A DNA stretch of 64,000 nt from assembly GCA_022497145.1 (NCBI GenBank), contig MU385871.1, positions 124,001 through 188,000 of the forward strand. Direction: 5' to 3'. This document shows, one piece after another, positions 24,809 to 34,497 of this stretch; the stretch's first letter is position 1, and every line of letters starts with the position of its first letter. Under the pieces are notes generated by a model. That model had not been told where the DNA came from. It did not search any database and was given only the letters and a program-made list of their open reading frames with translations. Position numbers and translations under genes: made by a program. This stretch comes from Rostrohypoxylon terebratum (lineage: Eukaryota; Ascomycota; Sordariomycetes; Xylariales; Hypoxylaceae).

Positions 24809-26441
24809 TCATCTCTAAATCAGACAGTGGAACAGGCGGCCCACGATTTAGCATATTCACAAATCGACGGCAACTACGACCAGCAGTACGCTTATTCCGG
24901 AGTCGACGTTTTCCAGGGAAATCATTTCGACGAAAATGGTTCCGGGGTTGGCGACTTTTATGGAATGCAGAACCCATCGCAGGAATTTGGAGGGGAACCA
25001 ATATGAAAGTGGTCAGAGGGGTAGAGCAGGAACCTTCGATTTCGGCCGTGAACCTAATCGAATACCTGTCATCACGTGGCGTTATGGTCGCATGGTTTTT
25101 AGTTTTTTTTTATTTCATCAGACAATTGGAGGGTTCAGGCGTTTGAGAGCATCAATACCTCAGGTTGCGGTGGCCGTGCCGTGTCGGGACGGATGTTTCG
25201 CACTGGCTATAGATGGTTATTACTGCATCGCCGGCACGACCGAAGGGTAACAGAGACGGTACGATCGGGGAGGTTTAACTACTAGTAACTCGGCAAAGGG
25301 GGTCGAGTGTCAGCCATTTTACCTTTGGGTGTGAGCTGAGCTCGTTCGTCCAGGCGAAAAACACGTTGTTGTTGTGGATTTTCCGAGGGTTGAAAGGTAG
25401 CAAGATGGAAGAAGAGACGGGTGTGTAATTGCCGAGCATCTTCAGCGCGTGAGGCCTTTAAGTGAGTACCTCGAAATTTGAAGAGTCAAGTTTCGTATTG
25501 AATGGTGCATGCATTTGCCCTGAAGGAGATTAAACTGTTGGTGATGTCAAATTTGGGAGCTGAGGTGATCTGATAGCAATGTTGCATTTTTGTGATTCGA
25601 ATGGCCGAAACCGTCTCAAACCAGTAGTATTTAGGTACCACTTGCAAAGTCCTTGTCCGTGTGATTCGTAAGTTTCATTTCCTTCTCCTTGTAGCAGAGG
25701 TCAAGGTTTACGACGGGGACGACGAGTCCATCGAAAATTTCACCAGGCTCTGTTTTACTGTGATTGCTAGGTGGTTAGGTGGTAGATTCAACACAACCTG
25801 GCTCATAGCTAGCATAATACTATGTAATTATCTGCCTAGATTCTTGCTTACTTGCTTGCATCTACAGGCATCTACAGGCAGGCTCGCAAGTTTACGACGT
25901 ACATAATATAGAACGACCCTTGCCTCACACCGCCGCGACGACATTGGCGCGATGCAAGCCAAGGTTGTCCGAAGGATCGTCCCATCCCCGCCAAGACTCT
26001 GGGTGACAGATCCGCCTAGCGGGTTGTTTCCCGATCCTCAGCCTGCGTTGCTGTGGTTTAAAAAAAACAAGTACACAAATACATCCATGATTTAATCGTT
26101 CCCAAACGACGATCCGCCCCAGGCAATGTAGATAATAGGCAATGCTCTCGAGAGGGGGTGGCAGCAGTCTCAAAAAGTGTAAAAAAAAAAAAAAAACCAC
26201 ATTCCACTTCGTCTGTGTTGTGTTGTGTTGTGTTCATCTCATCACCACCACCGCCCACTTACATACCACCTTACCCATGTTCCTCTACGCATCAGACCCT
26301 CGTCCTTCGTTTCTCCGAGCGGAGATCCGACGGTTGACCCCTGAAGATATGGTAGAAGAAACCCTTACCCTTCGCTCGTCGTTCGCGGATCTGATTCAGG
26401 TAGGACTAGCCGGATGGAAGCTGCCAAAAAAGCTTGGATTT
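24809..26441. other. Convergent intergenic region, with possible kapC C-terminal exon at its start
   Basis: 24809-25006 continues the kapC frame (see that entry). The rest is presumed 3' untranslated DNA, with an A16 run at 26181-26196 and a TGTTG repeat near 26,216-26,233. A 41-codon open stretch at 26277-26399 is listed separately. Confidence 0.5.
26277..26399 (+). other. Possible small exon, unrecognised
   Basis: An ATG-initiated 41-codon stretch starts MFLYASDPRPSFLRAE and contains LTPEDMVEETLTLRSSF. It has protein-like amphipathic character and is followed by a GTAGGA donor-like site. I cannot find a convincing second exon, because the sequence downstream on this strand overlaps the 3' end of the Arp5 gene. 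It is listed because it reads more like protein than the surrounding DNA; it may be chance. Confidence 0.25.
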
Positions 26442-29069
26442 CTACGCGTAGGAGTTGCCCATATCGTGTTCCTATATTTAAAATCAGGAATTAGCCCTGT
26501 GTCAAATAGCTAGCTAGCATGTATATCGAAGTTTATTTTTGTCTCCTGTCCCCCCCTCCAAAGAAAAGGAAGGATTGAGAACTGGATTCTCGAAGGATAT
26601 TAGGTTTGTTAGGTGCACGGTGAACGTGTGGATAGATCGGCTGTTGATCAAATTCCTAGCTTGGGTATCGTGGAGGCGTAGAAGAGCCGCAAAGGGCCTT
26701 GATGAACTATTGTCGTGGACTTTCCGCAGGAACATTCATGCGATATACGAACGGCGCATAACATGATAAACAATTATTAACGTACCTTCAAGTAATCATG
26801 TCCCTTCTCTTGATACTCCGCTTTGGTTACTGTAGCCACTTTCCAGGCTGGAGTTCCAACCCACTGAGCGGCGCCACGCCACGGATCTAGTATCGCGTCG
26901 CCGGCACGGCGAATGTTAAGCGGCGCATCGACGGGTAGAAGTGGCGTGAGGCCCTGACGGAGGCGGGTGTCAAAATCGTTGAAGAGAGTATTGCCGCCTG
27001 TCAGGAAAATATCCTTCAAGAAGTCATCGCGATTGAGCCCTGAGATGCCTACGAGCCGTTGGGTTAATATGTCGCCTGCAATCTCTACGAGTCCAGCTTG
27101 GTCTACGCCCGCGATCGAGGGCTGGAAGAGGACCTCTGGTACTCGTATCCGCTCGACGTTGAGATGAATCTGATGGATCTCTGCTTGTGAGGATGGGTCG
27201 AAGGGCCGGGGGCCTCGTAGAAAAGCATGCAGAAGACTCTTGTTCCAATCGTTTTGGGCTTCCCACGTATGCTCGTGCGTGAATCCCTCGTCATAACGAA
27301 GTAAATCTTCCTCGAGTGTCTTAAGGGTAGCCTCAAGATCTTCCTCGCCTTCCTCGTCATCGCTGCCACCCTCACCCACTTGAATTTGCCTATACACACC
27401 CCAGTCGTCGTCGTTAGCTCCGAAGTTATCGTCGTCTCCTCCACGACGACGTTTGCCTCTCGGGTTATCTGATGCGAGATTCGCAATAGACTTCATGCGA
27501 ATTTGCGAGGCCAGAGACTTGCGGTTTCCAAGATCTGCTTTGAGGCGATCTCGCTCCTTCATTTTCTGTAATGTGAGGTTACGTGCCACACGCTTCTCTT
27601 CGAGCCAACCCTCTAGATCATTCTCCCGCCTTTCTCTGTCCAGCCGTTCTTCCTCTGCAATGCGTGCCTTCTCGGCTTCTTTTTCAGCCTTGGCGCGTGC
27701 TCGCGCTTCGTGATTTGACTTTAGAAGTCGCTGATGCCGCTTTTGCTTCAGACTAGCTTCATCTAACTGATCATCGGGTATTTCGAGGAGACTGAAGTCG
27801 GGTACTTCCTGCTCTTCTTCCGGGTCACCGCCGACATCCTTTGTCCGGGCGCGCTTAATAGACTTGTCTAACTCTTTAATCGTGCGCTCGAGATGGGCCT
27901 CGTCCTTCATCTCTTCTGCGTCAAGAAGACGTTTCGTGTCCTTTTTATTCGCATCGCTGATCTTCATCTGTAGTTTTTTGTAGTACTCCAACTCTTGCTC
28001 CTTTCTCATCAACTTTTCCAAACGCATTTTGGCTGCTTGTTCTTGCAATCGTCGACCGCTTTCCTTCTTCCGCTCGGCTATTTTAGCAAGCTCCTCCTCG
28101 CTCTTTTGGACGATCACCTCTTCTGTAAATGGATACTGGATGACGATATCGCGATCTTCTAATCCCGTCCAGTCCAAGTATGACCGTAGCTCATCATCAT
28201 ATGACTTAGATATATAGCAATGATCTCTGATCATATGCTCAGCCTGTGAGGCATTGAGTTTTCCTGGGAATGAAGGATACTTGAGGCGAATTAGCTTTAA
28301 GAGATATTCCGCCGCATGCCATCCCCCCCAGTTTAGTCGGATAGCTTGTGCTAACATGGCTTTCGAATCGAATACGGGGATGACATGGGTAGAGCTGTAT
28401 GAGGAGGAAACTACCAGTCCGGTAGAACCCTTGTTATAGCGGTAGGAGAAGAGAGAATCGATGCCGGTCGCCAGTGATGGAGCTTGGTAGCATTCGAAGA
28501 TAATTTCGTTCATGGCTATATAGGATGTTAGCTTAGTTGAGGCATGACCTCCCAAACGGGAACATACATTTTCGTGAATAAGGTAGGTTGGCCACAGCCT
28601 CGGTCATGACAATAGGTTGATCGATAGCGCCATCGGCGTCGTTCATGCCCAATTTTAAAAAGGTCCAATCTAGAACGTGTTCTTCCACATCCCAGTTGCT
28701 AACGATACCTGTGCCAGCCTCGAATGCGTTTCTGATGTGTCCTCGAGCAGTTGTGTCGGAGTAACAGTCGTAGCCGGCGAATGAATAGGTCTTGCCAAGT
28801 TTTCTATCTCTATACTTGGCCATTATAGGAGGGATGCTCAATCGTGGCTTCGACTCGAATGACCACCCAGCTCTGACAGCAGATGACCCATTGTCAATGA
28901 CGATGGCGACTGTGCCAGCAGGTCTCGCTAGAGCTTCCTCGCGACCATCAGGCTGAGCAGGTGTGGGTTTCTCAAACTTGGTTTCCTTCACATTGTATAT
29001 TCGTGCGGGTGGGTATGTCTTCTCCTGGCGTACAGGAAGCGCAGGGATATCGATTGCAGAGGGCGCCAT
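26442..29069 (-). CDS. ARP5: Actin-related protein Arp5 (INO80 complex)
   Basis: Three exons (29069-28568, 28515-26786, 26471-26442) give 753 aa. The N-terminal actin fold has the phosphate-loop-like IVIDNGSSAVRAGW. Exon 2 contains NEIIFECYQAPS and GLVVSSSYSSTHVIPVF, then a long charged coiled-coil insert (about residues 330-560, many Glu/Lys/Arg) that is typical of Arp5, and then the last actin subdomain with FLTGGNTLFNDFDTRLR. The last exon is only 30 nt and adds EHDMGNSYA, which restores the conserved C-terminus that the long exon lacks. Introns are 52 and 314 nt. Arp5 binds Ies6 and forms the nucleosome-gripping module of the INO80 remodeller. The Ies6 gene lies 1.6 kb upstream, on the other side of Dad4. 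Confidence 0.96.
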
Positions 29070-29819
29070 GTTGATGAGATATGCGGTCGTGATAGTTAGG
29101 GAAGTTGGCGGTGTTGTTGCATGTTTAAGAAATTCCGTCGTGCTAGGTTGTTGTAGATGGCAAGTTTGTGGTTTCTAGAAACGGAATTGGGGTTGAACTT
29201 TGATTTCTTTTATCAATTGATAGTGAATTATGCGATCTACACTATGTATGTATGTGTGTAATCTAGATTGCTACATGAATGGTGAACTTATTTTTTTTTA
29301 GTTCCTTCCTTTGTCTGAATCGCTTGTAAGTGCAAGGCTGACGGACAGACAACTAGCTTGCCCTTGCTCCTCTAGCGGGAGTCGGGACCCTGTAAAAGAT
29401 CCCCATTGGCAGTTATATCCAGTGGAGACCTTTAAGGTTGTAGCGTGTATGCTGTAGTATGGGTCTTACATCAATTATTAGCATCGCGTTTACTCGAGTC
29501 GCGCCGTCTCACTTAAGACAATGAGTACGGTATACGGTATACAAAATATCACATATCAGGGAGTGCCCCTGAAATTTTAGGATCAGATTGGTCGATTCTG
29601 ATGCTCAAGAATTGTTGAGTAGCTTATTACATGAGTATCATGGCCAAAGGCTCTTGAGCTTCATGATTCCCATAGGCCTAGCTAGTCTAGTGTAGAGTGT
29701 CTTGCATACAACAAATATATTCACAGTTGTCTCGATGTTCGTGCAAGTACCTACCTAGGACCTAGGTAGCCTGTATGAACGCATAACCCCTTAGCTACGG
29801 TATAAGCTATGTAAATGGC
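29070..29819. other. Intergenic, Arp5 promoter side
   Basis: A 750-bp gap between the Dad4 stop and the Arp5 start, both genes on the minus strand. It should hold the Arp5 promoter. It contains a CCTAGG doublet at 29754-29766. No gene seen. Confidence 0.5.
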
Positions 29820-30225
29820 TTATACGGGCTCTTTCAAGTTGTCGGTGGCTATGGTACGAGTTTAGAATCTGTAGACGCTTTAATCAGGAAATCAGAGCGA
29901 CTCACCTTCTAGGTGGAAGAGCACATTAGACTGATAGTTCTTGAACATCTGAGCTACAAGCTCTATGTTCATGTTCTGGATATTGATTTCCTGAAGACTC
30001 TTGTTCATAACGACGATTGCTTCGTTGAGTTTCTCCTGTAGATGTTTCGAGGTTATGAGTTACCTGATCTTACAGTGGTAGTGGGGTAGAATTATAGAAG
30101 GTCACTTACGACATTGGTGATGATTCGCGACAGAAGCAGGTTCTGCTGATGTTCGTGGGGGCTCTCCTAGATAATTCGTCAGTTGAATCCATTGCATTGC
30201 CGTTCAAATAAGAGGTAAATACCAT
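29820..30225 (-). CDS. DAD4: DASH/Dam1 complex subunit Dad4
   Basis: This small gene has four exons: 30225-30223, 30166-30110, 30035-29906 and 29848-29820. They join to 72 aa, the same length as yeast Dad4. The protein reads MESPHEHQQNLLLSRI, then EKLNEAIVVMNKSLQEINI, FKNYQSNVLFHLE and ends LKEPV. Dad4 is part of the ring-forming DASH complex that couples kinetochores to microtubules. The first coding exon is just the ATG, and the intron (GTATTT...CTAG) begins right after it. The last intron has two possible acceptors; the second (ACCATAG) gives the conserved ATDNLKEPV end, the first would give a non-matching tail. Confidence 0.95.
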
Positions 30226-30627
30226 CTTGTTAAATTAACTCTGGTTGTTGGGTTGTTCTTTAGTGAGATGTTGAAGAAGTTAGAACAGTTAAAAGTCGAG
30301 ATATGTACAAGTAGTAACATTTAGGAATAGCGTGGTTGCATGGGTCATTTGAGGTAAGCCGGTAGCCCTAAGGTGAACCTGGAGTGGTTCTTTCCAAGCT
30401 CTTCTTTTTAGCACCTTTAGCTGCGTAACGGTACCTGGACCTCAGTGATGAAGCTAGGGCGTCATTACCTCCAGGGCTATTTTCAAAAAATTCAAGGCAA
30501 CAAAGACAACCTTGGAACCTTCTCTGAATTAAAACACATTTATTTCATACCTACTAGCTACATAAATAAACCTACAACACAAAAAACTTCACCACAAATC
30601 AATACTTCTTCTGTCCAAATATCTAAG
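30226..30627. promoter_or_regulatory. Shared divergent promoter, Dad4/Ies6
   Basis: About 400 bp between two outward-reading genes, so it must serve both. An in-frame ATG at 30445 precedes the Ies6 start, but the stretch between them (Thr/Lys/Gln-rich) looks like untranslated leader. Confidence 0.6.
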
Positions 30628-31239
30628 ATGGCTGCTCCGACCGAAGCTCAGATTGCGCACCAGGAGCTCATCGACAAGCTCGACATTCACTCCATCCACA
30701 AGAGCTTTCGGAATCCTCACTGGCGACCGAACCAACGACGTAACAAAAATATCAAGACTATCCTTGGCGACGCCTCTCGTAAGGAAGCCACTTCAATTGT
30801 CGCCACGCCTCAGGATAATAGCGGTGCCGTCACTCCTACACCCGCTGATGACGGGCTCTCGACTAGTGGTTCCTCGACACCCGCACAGCAGCCGGCCGGT
30901 AGTGCAAACAACTCGAACCTGCAGCCGAATCTTGCCCAAGCTTCACGTAGTTTGTCGAAGCTGGTACTTGAAAAGAGCTTGCGACCGGGTGGAACTAGCG
31001 GAAGCGGAGGGGCGACAGTCTCAGCTCCGAGCGCGACGTACACAAATATCGAGTCCGCACCTTCGCTGGCGCACACCAAACGATACTGCGACGTCACTGG
31101 TCTCCCAGCACCTTACTTAGATCCGAAGAGTCGACTACGATACCACAGCAGAGAAGTCTTTGGATTTATCCGCACTCTACCACAGGGCGCCGCCGAGCAG
31201 TATCTCGAGGCCAGAGGTGCACACACAGTTCTGAAATGA
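30628..31239 (+). CDS. IES6: INO80 complex subunit Ies6 (YL1-C domain)
   Basis: Intronless, 203 aa. The N-terminal part contains HKSFRNPHWRPNQRRNK, the basic conserved stretch of Ies6 proteins. A Ser/Thr/Pro/Gly-rich linker follows, and then the YL1-C domain (about 149-203): KRYCDVTGLPAPYLDPKSR and FIRTLPQGAAEQYLEARGA. Ies6 binds Arp5 and is needed for INO80 nucleosome sliding and histone exchange. The start at 30628 was chosen over the upstream in-frame ATG at 30445 because MAAPTEAQIAHQELIDKL begins the conserved part and the upstream region is of leader-like composition. Confidence 0.94.
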   Translation: MAAPTEAQIAHQELIDKLDIHSIHKSFRNPHWRPNQRRNKNIKTILGDASRKEATSIVATPQDNSGAVTPTPADDGLSTSGSSTPAQQPAGSANNSNLQPNLAQASRSLSKLVLEKSLRPGGTSGSGGATVSAPSATYTNIESAPSLAHTKRYCDVTGLPAPYLDPKSRLRYHSREVFGFIRTLPQGAAEQYLEARGAHTVLK

Positions 31240-32297
31240 AGCATTTGGGCGACTCAAGACACATACAAGCGATTTCTATCAATTTTTACGGGGCTTTCCG
31301 AGTCTATTCTGTGACGTCGATCTCGACTAAAGGACTTCCAAGAATAAATGCATCGAGTTAGAGGACCAAAGGTCACCCGGTCAAGGGAACAGCGACATAT
31401 ACATCTACAGATATGTTCGACCAACAAAGTCAAGCCTATCCTACGCATCGGTCACCTCTCGGCGATTGATGTAAGGTTACGCTCCGGCTTAATCGTGATC
31501 AGGAAAATGGGTTTGTTCTCCGCCTGTAACTGACGGGTACCGAGAATGAATGGGGAAGATCAATCTCAGTGACCATAGCTCGAAAGCTAAGGATGCCGCG
31601 GCGGGATATTATGTTCAAGATACCAAAGGGAATCGCAATTGGCCCTCCGAAGAGAGACTGATTCGACCACACCTAGTTAATGAAAGTGTCCGTACCTACC
31701 ACTGTTCTCCAAGCTGCTATGATGTGAGAAGCCCTGTGCTGCTATACTTTAGGGGCTTGATGATCATGATCATGCTCATTTCTCTTCATAACCAATTCCA
31801 GAGCTCGAATGCATAAACGGAAACTATTATAGACAGGAAAGCTTCATAGTCATTGCCCCTAGAAGGGCTATGAGGGGTAATTGAATCAAAACACATGGCG
31901 ATTGACTTTGAATTGATAAAATTGTATTACAACTAAAAAAAAAAAAAAAAAAAAAAAAAATTGAACCTGAAATTCTGCTAGGTACTAGATTTAAATACGC
32001 TAGACGGGTCGCAACTGCTACCAGCTGCTCATCCTAACCCACGGCTGTCGCGTCCAGGGATCAGGTTTCATTCCGCGATTCGTGTTCTAATATCCCCTGA
32101 CGCAAGCTTAACAACTATTTCCAAGAGCACACGTTCTCGAAGTCCAGAGCTTCGAAAATACCACCAATTGTGTCCACCTCTTCATCGATAAGCCTCTTAC
32201 TTCGCATACAATAAGAACGACAAGATTTGCGAAGCAGGACCGTCGTCCTTCCAATCTTTGCCCTTGGTTTGCCCCTCCTAGATCCGACGATTTCAAA
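31240..32297. other. Intergenic, includes A26 tract
   Basis: 1.06 kb between two plus-strand genes. It holds a perfect run of 26 A at 31935-31960. The part after it should be the Got1 promoter. No gene seen; short frames such as 31550-31816 look random. Confidence 0.5.
31935..31960 (+). repeat. Poly(A) tract, 26 bp
   Basis: An uninterrupted homopolymer of 26 A. It could be a slippage tract or the tail of an old retro-inserted sequence; I see no clear target-site duplication. Confidence 0.9.
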
Positions 32298-33074
32298 ATG
32301 CCTACAATGTGGTTATCAGATACCCAGAGTAAGAAAGACCAATATGAGAGAGCCTCGAGACAAATGAAGCTATAATTGGCGCTGGCTAACTATTGAAATC
32401 GCGTATAGAGATTGGGGTTGCTTTCTGCTCTGGCGGTACGTAATGTTCAAGACGTTGCTGTGCTCGCGTGCCCTCCTTTTTAGGGGGTAACTTGCGCATG
32501 TAAGTCGGAGGTACTTGAACAGCAGCGCTGATGCAATGTTATTTCGTGCTCTATAGGAGGCTTCTTCCTAATCGGAGGTGTCATGCTATTCTTTGATCGA
32601 GCTATGTAGGTGCCTATTTGCGCACGTCTCCTGAATTTCTACGCTTCTTCGTTCGACATTCTAACAACGTCTCTTTACGCGGAAATAGGCTTGCGATGGG
32701 CAATGTACGATTTTCTATCCCCGAAATACCCCTATACGCCACCAATTGTTCCTCCTAATCCTCGAGCCTAGATCCTCTTCCTAATCGGACTCACGATAAT
32801 TATCGGCCCGCAAAAGACGCTACTCTTTTTCGCGCGAAAGCAAAAGGCTAAGGGCACTGCTGCTTTCTTCTTCGGGCTCCTGCTAATATTAATGCGGTGG
32901 CCGCTAATCGGCTTCTGCGTCGAGTTATACGGTATTATGGTCTTGTTTGGAGACTTCCTCGGCACGATAGCAAGCTTCGCTCGCAATGCTCCTGTCGTCG
33001 GACCCTATATTGGAATGTTGATCGACCGTATACCCGGCTTCGGCGCACGGCGAAACGCCGAATTACCCGTCTAA
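32298..33074 (+). CDS. GOT1: Golgi transport protein Got1
   Basis: Five exons (32298-32328, 32409-32435, 32557-32605, 32689-32704, 32772-33074) give 141 aa. Three internal exons are only 27, 49 and 16 nt. The protein has four hydrophobic segments in the Got1/Sft2-like pattern: IGVAFCSGGGFFLIGGVMLF, then ILFLIGLTIIIGPQKTLLFF, then AFFFGLLLILMRWPLIGF and YGIMVLFGDFLGTIASFAR. Got1 is an early-Golgi membrane protein that aids ER-to-Golgi and endosomal traffic. Every intron starts GTAAGA, GTACGT, GTAGGT or GTACGA and ends TAG. All junctions keep frame, and the length is close to yeast Got1. Confidence 0.95.
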
Positions 33075-33725
33075 ATTAGACAAGCACAACAACTTGTCAT
33101 CCCACGACTGTAGCTGGAGCTACCTAATTTGTTCGTCTACCCCTTTTACGCTACCTGTGGTGGTGGTAATTCACGAGACCGAGCCGCGATGTTTTCATGT
33201 CACAGTTTCGACGCGGAGATACGTTAATGAGAAAGTAGGATAGGTCTGTATGATATTGTATATGACGGTATAGAGGATTTTTTTTCCGGGAGTGCCAAAC
33301 TAGGTTCGGGGATACCCAGAAGCAAACTAGAACATATGAGCCCGCAAGGCCTATGAAGATCTTTTTTTCGTCATGAGCTAAGGCGCCTGCGTAACTTTTT
33401 ACATGTGAAAAGAAAAACGGTGCAAGAAAGAGAAAGAAGGCCAGTTGTCATTTGCCTACGCAGAATCTAACAGAACCGGCAGATGATGCAACGATGGTCT
33501 TGAAGGAAACGGGACGACGAAACAGTTTGAGCCGTCTGAGCCGCCGCCGTTTGGCGTTTGGCGTTTTAGACATCGGCAGAAATTCTCTTTCTGAACTCCT
33601 CCCTCATGCTCTGCAGTCCCAGAATAGCAGGCATTGCTCCTAGCCCAGTCTGGCGTTATCTACACGCCATACCCCGTCTTCAACCCCTAAACACGACACG
33701 AGCTGTCCTCAATAAAATACCGCGT
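33075..33725. other. Convergent intergenic region
   Basis: 3' untranslated sequence of two converging genes. It is T-rich near 33,277-33,285 and 33,361-33,370. No gene seen. Confidence 0.5.
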
Positions 33726-34497
33726 CTAGTATCCGGCCTTGATAAGATAATCGGCGAGCGCTTCAACGGTCTGGGTCGCGTTTCCAACTTGCTGGGCCTC
33801 GCCGTAGTGGCCGAATATAACAGCTTGCTTCGTCTTCACGACAACGACGCCCGTCCGACCCTGAAAATTACGCAACTTAGTCAGCTATTTTATCGTCAGG
33901 GCGGATCGTTTATTATACAAACTTACCTGTCGTAAATAGACGCTTCGTTCTTCAATTCGAAAGACAACGTATCGTTCGCCTGCAACATAAACGCCGTCTG
34001 CGTAGGCCTTGTCTGTAGCCCCTGCGGTTTTACTTATAATGTCGACCAGGTTTTTTGTCTCCTCTTTTGAGGGCTATCCATCCGGGAAAAAAAAGGTCAG
34101 TCCGTATGCCCCTAGTATCTAAGAATGTCGAATGACGTGTCTAGGTACTCATCATTCCGACACGTCTCGTTGCTCGTTGGCCACAAGGTGAGGAGGAATA
34201 AAGAACAGGGATCATTAAATACCGTAAACCCAGCAGTGTTGGCCCAGGTGCTGTCGCCAGCAACGCTGACGATGGCGCCTTTATCAATGTGGCCGGTGCC
34301 AACAAGGCTATTATTAAGTAGGAGTGATCAGTAGGTTATCTTTCGTTATTACAGACACATAACGTCGTCGTATCGCGGTGAGGATAGTTACCTAGAATCA
34401 ACGTAGGCTATGACGAAGGTCAGCCCTGTCACCCTAATAAAGGTGGGGTTATAGAATAGGATAATGGGGGGATGCTGTATTTACCTTGCCACGACAT
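33726..34497 (-). CDS. Profilin
   Basis: Five exons (34497-34485, 34407-34392, 34307-34223, 34073-33927, 33860-33726) give 131 aa, the usual profilin length. It begins MSWQAYVDSSLVGTGHIDKG, with the N-terminal poly-proline-binding Trp and Tyr. It continues through AGERYVVFRIEERSVY and ends with GRTGVVVVKTKQAVIFGHY and ADYLIKAGY, the actin-binding half. Profilin binds actin monomers and formins and promotes polarised filament growth. The gene is intron-dense, and its first two exons are 13 and 16 nt. The exon 3 donor is GTATTT, a less common form seen elsewhere in this window. Confidence 0.96.

Noticed and set aside
29849..29905. Alternative Dad4 acceptor giving a DSKLVP tail
   Set aside because: The later acceptor restores the conserved ATDNLKEPV end and exactly 72 residues.
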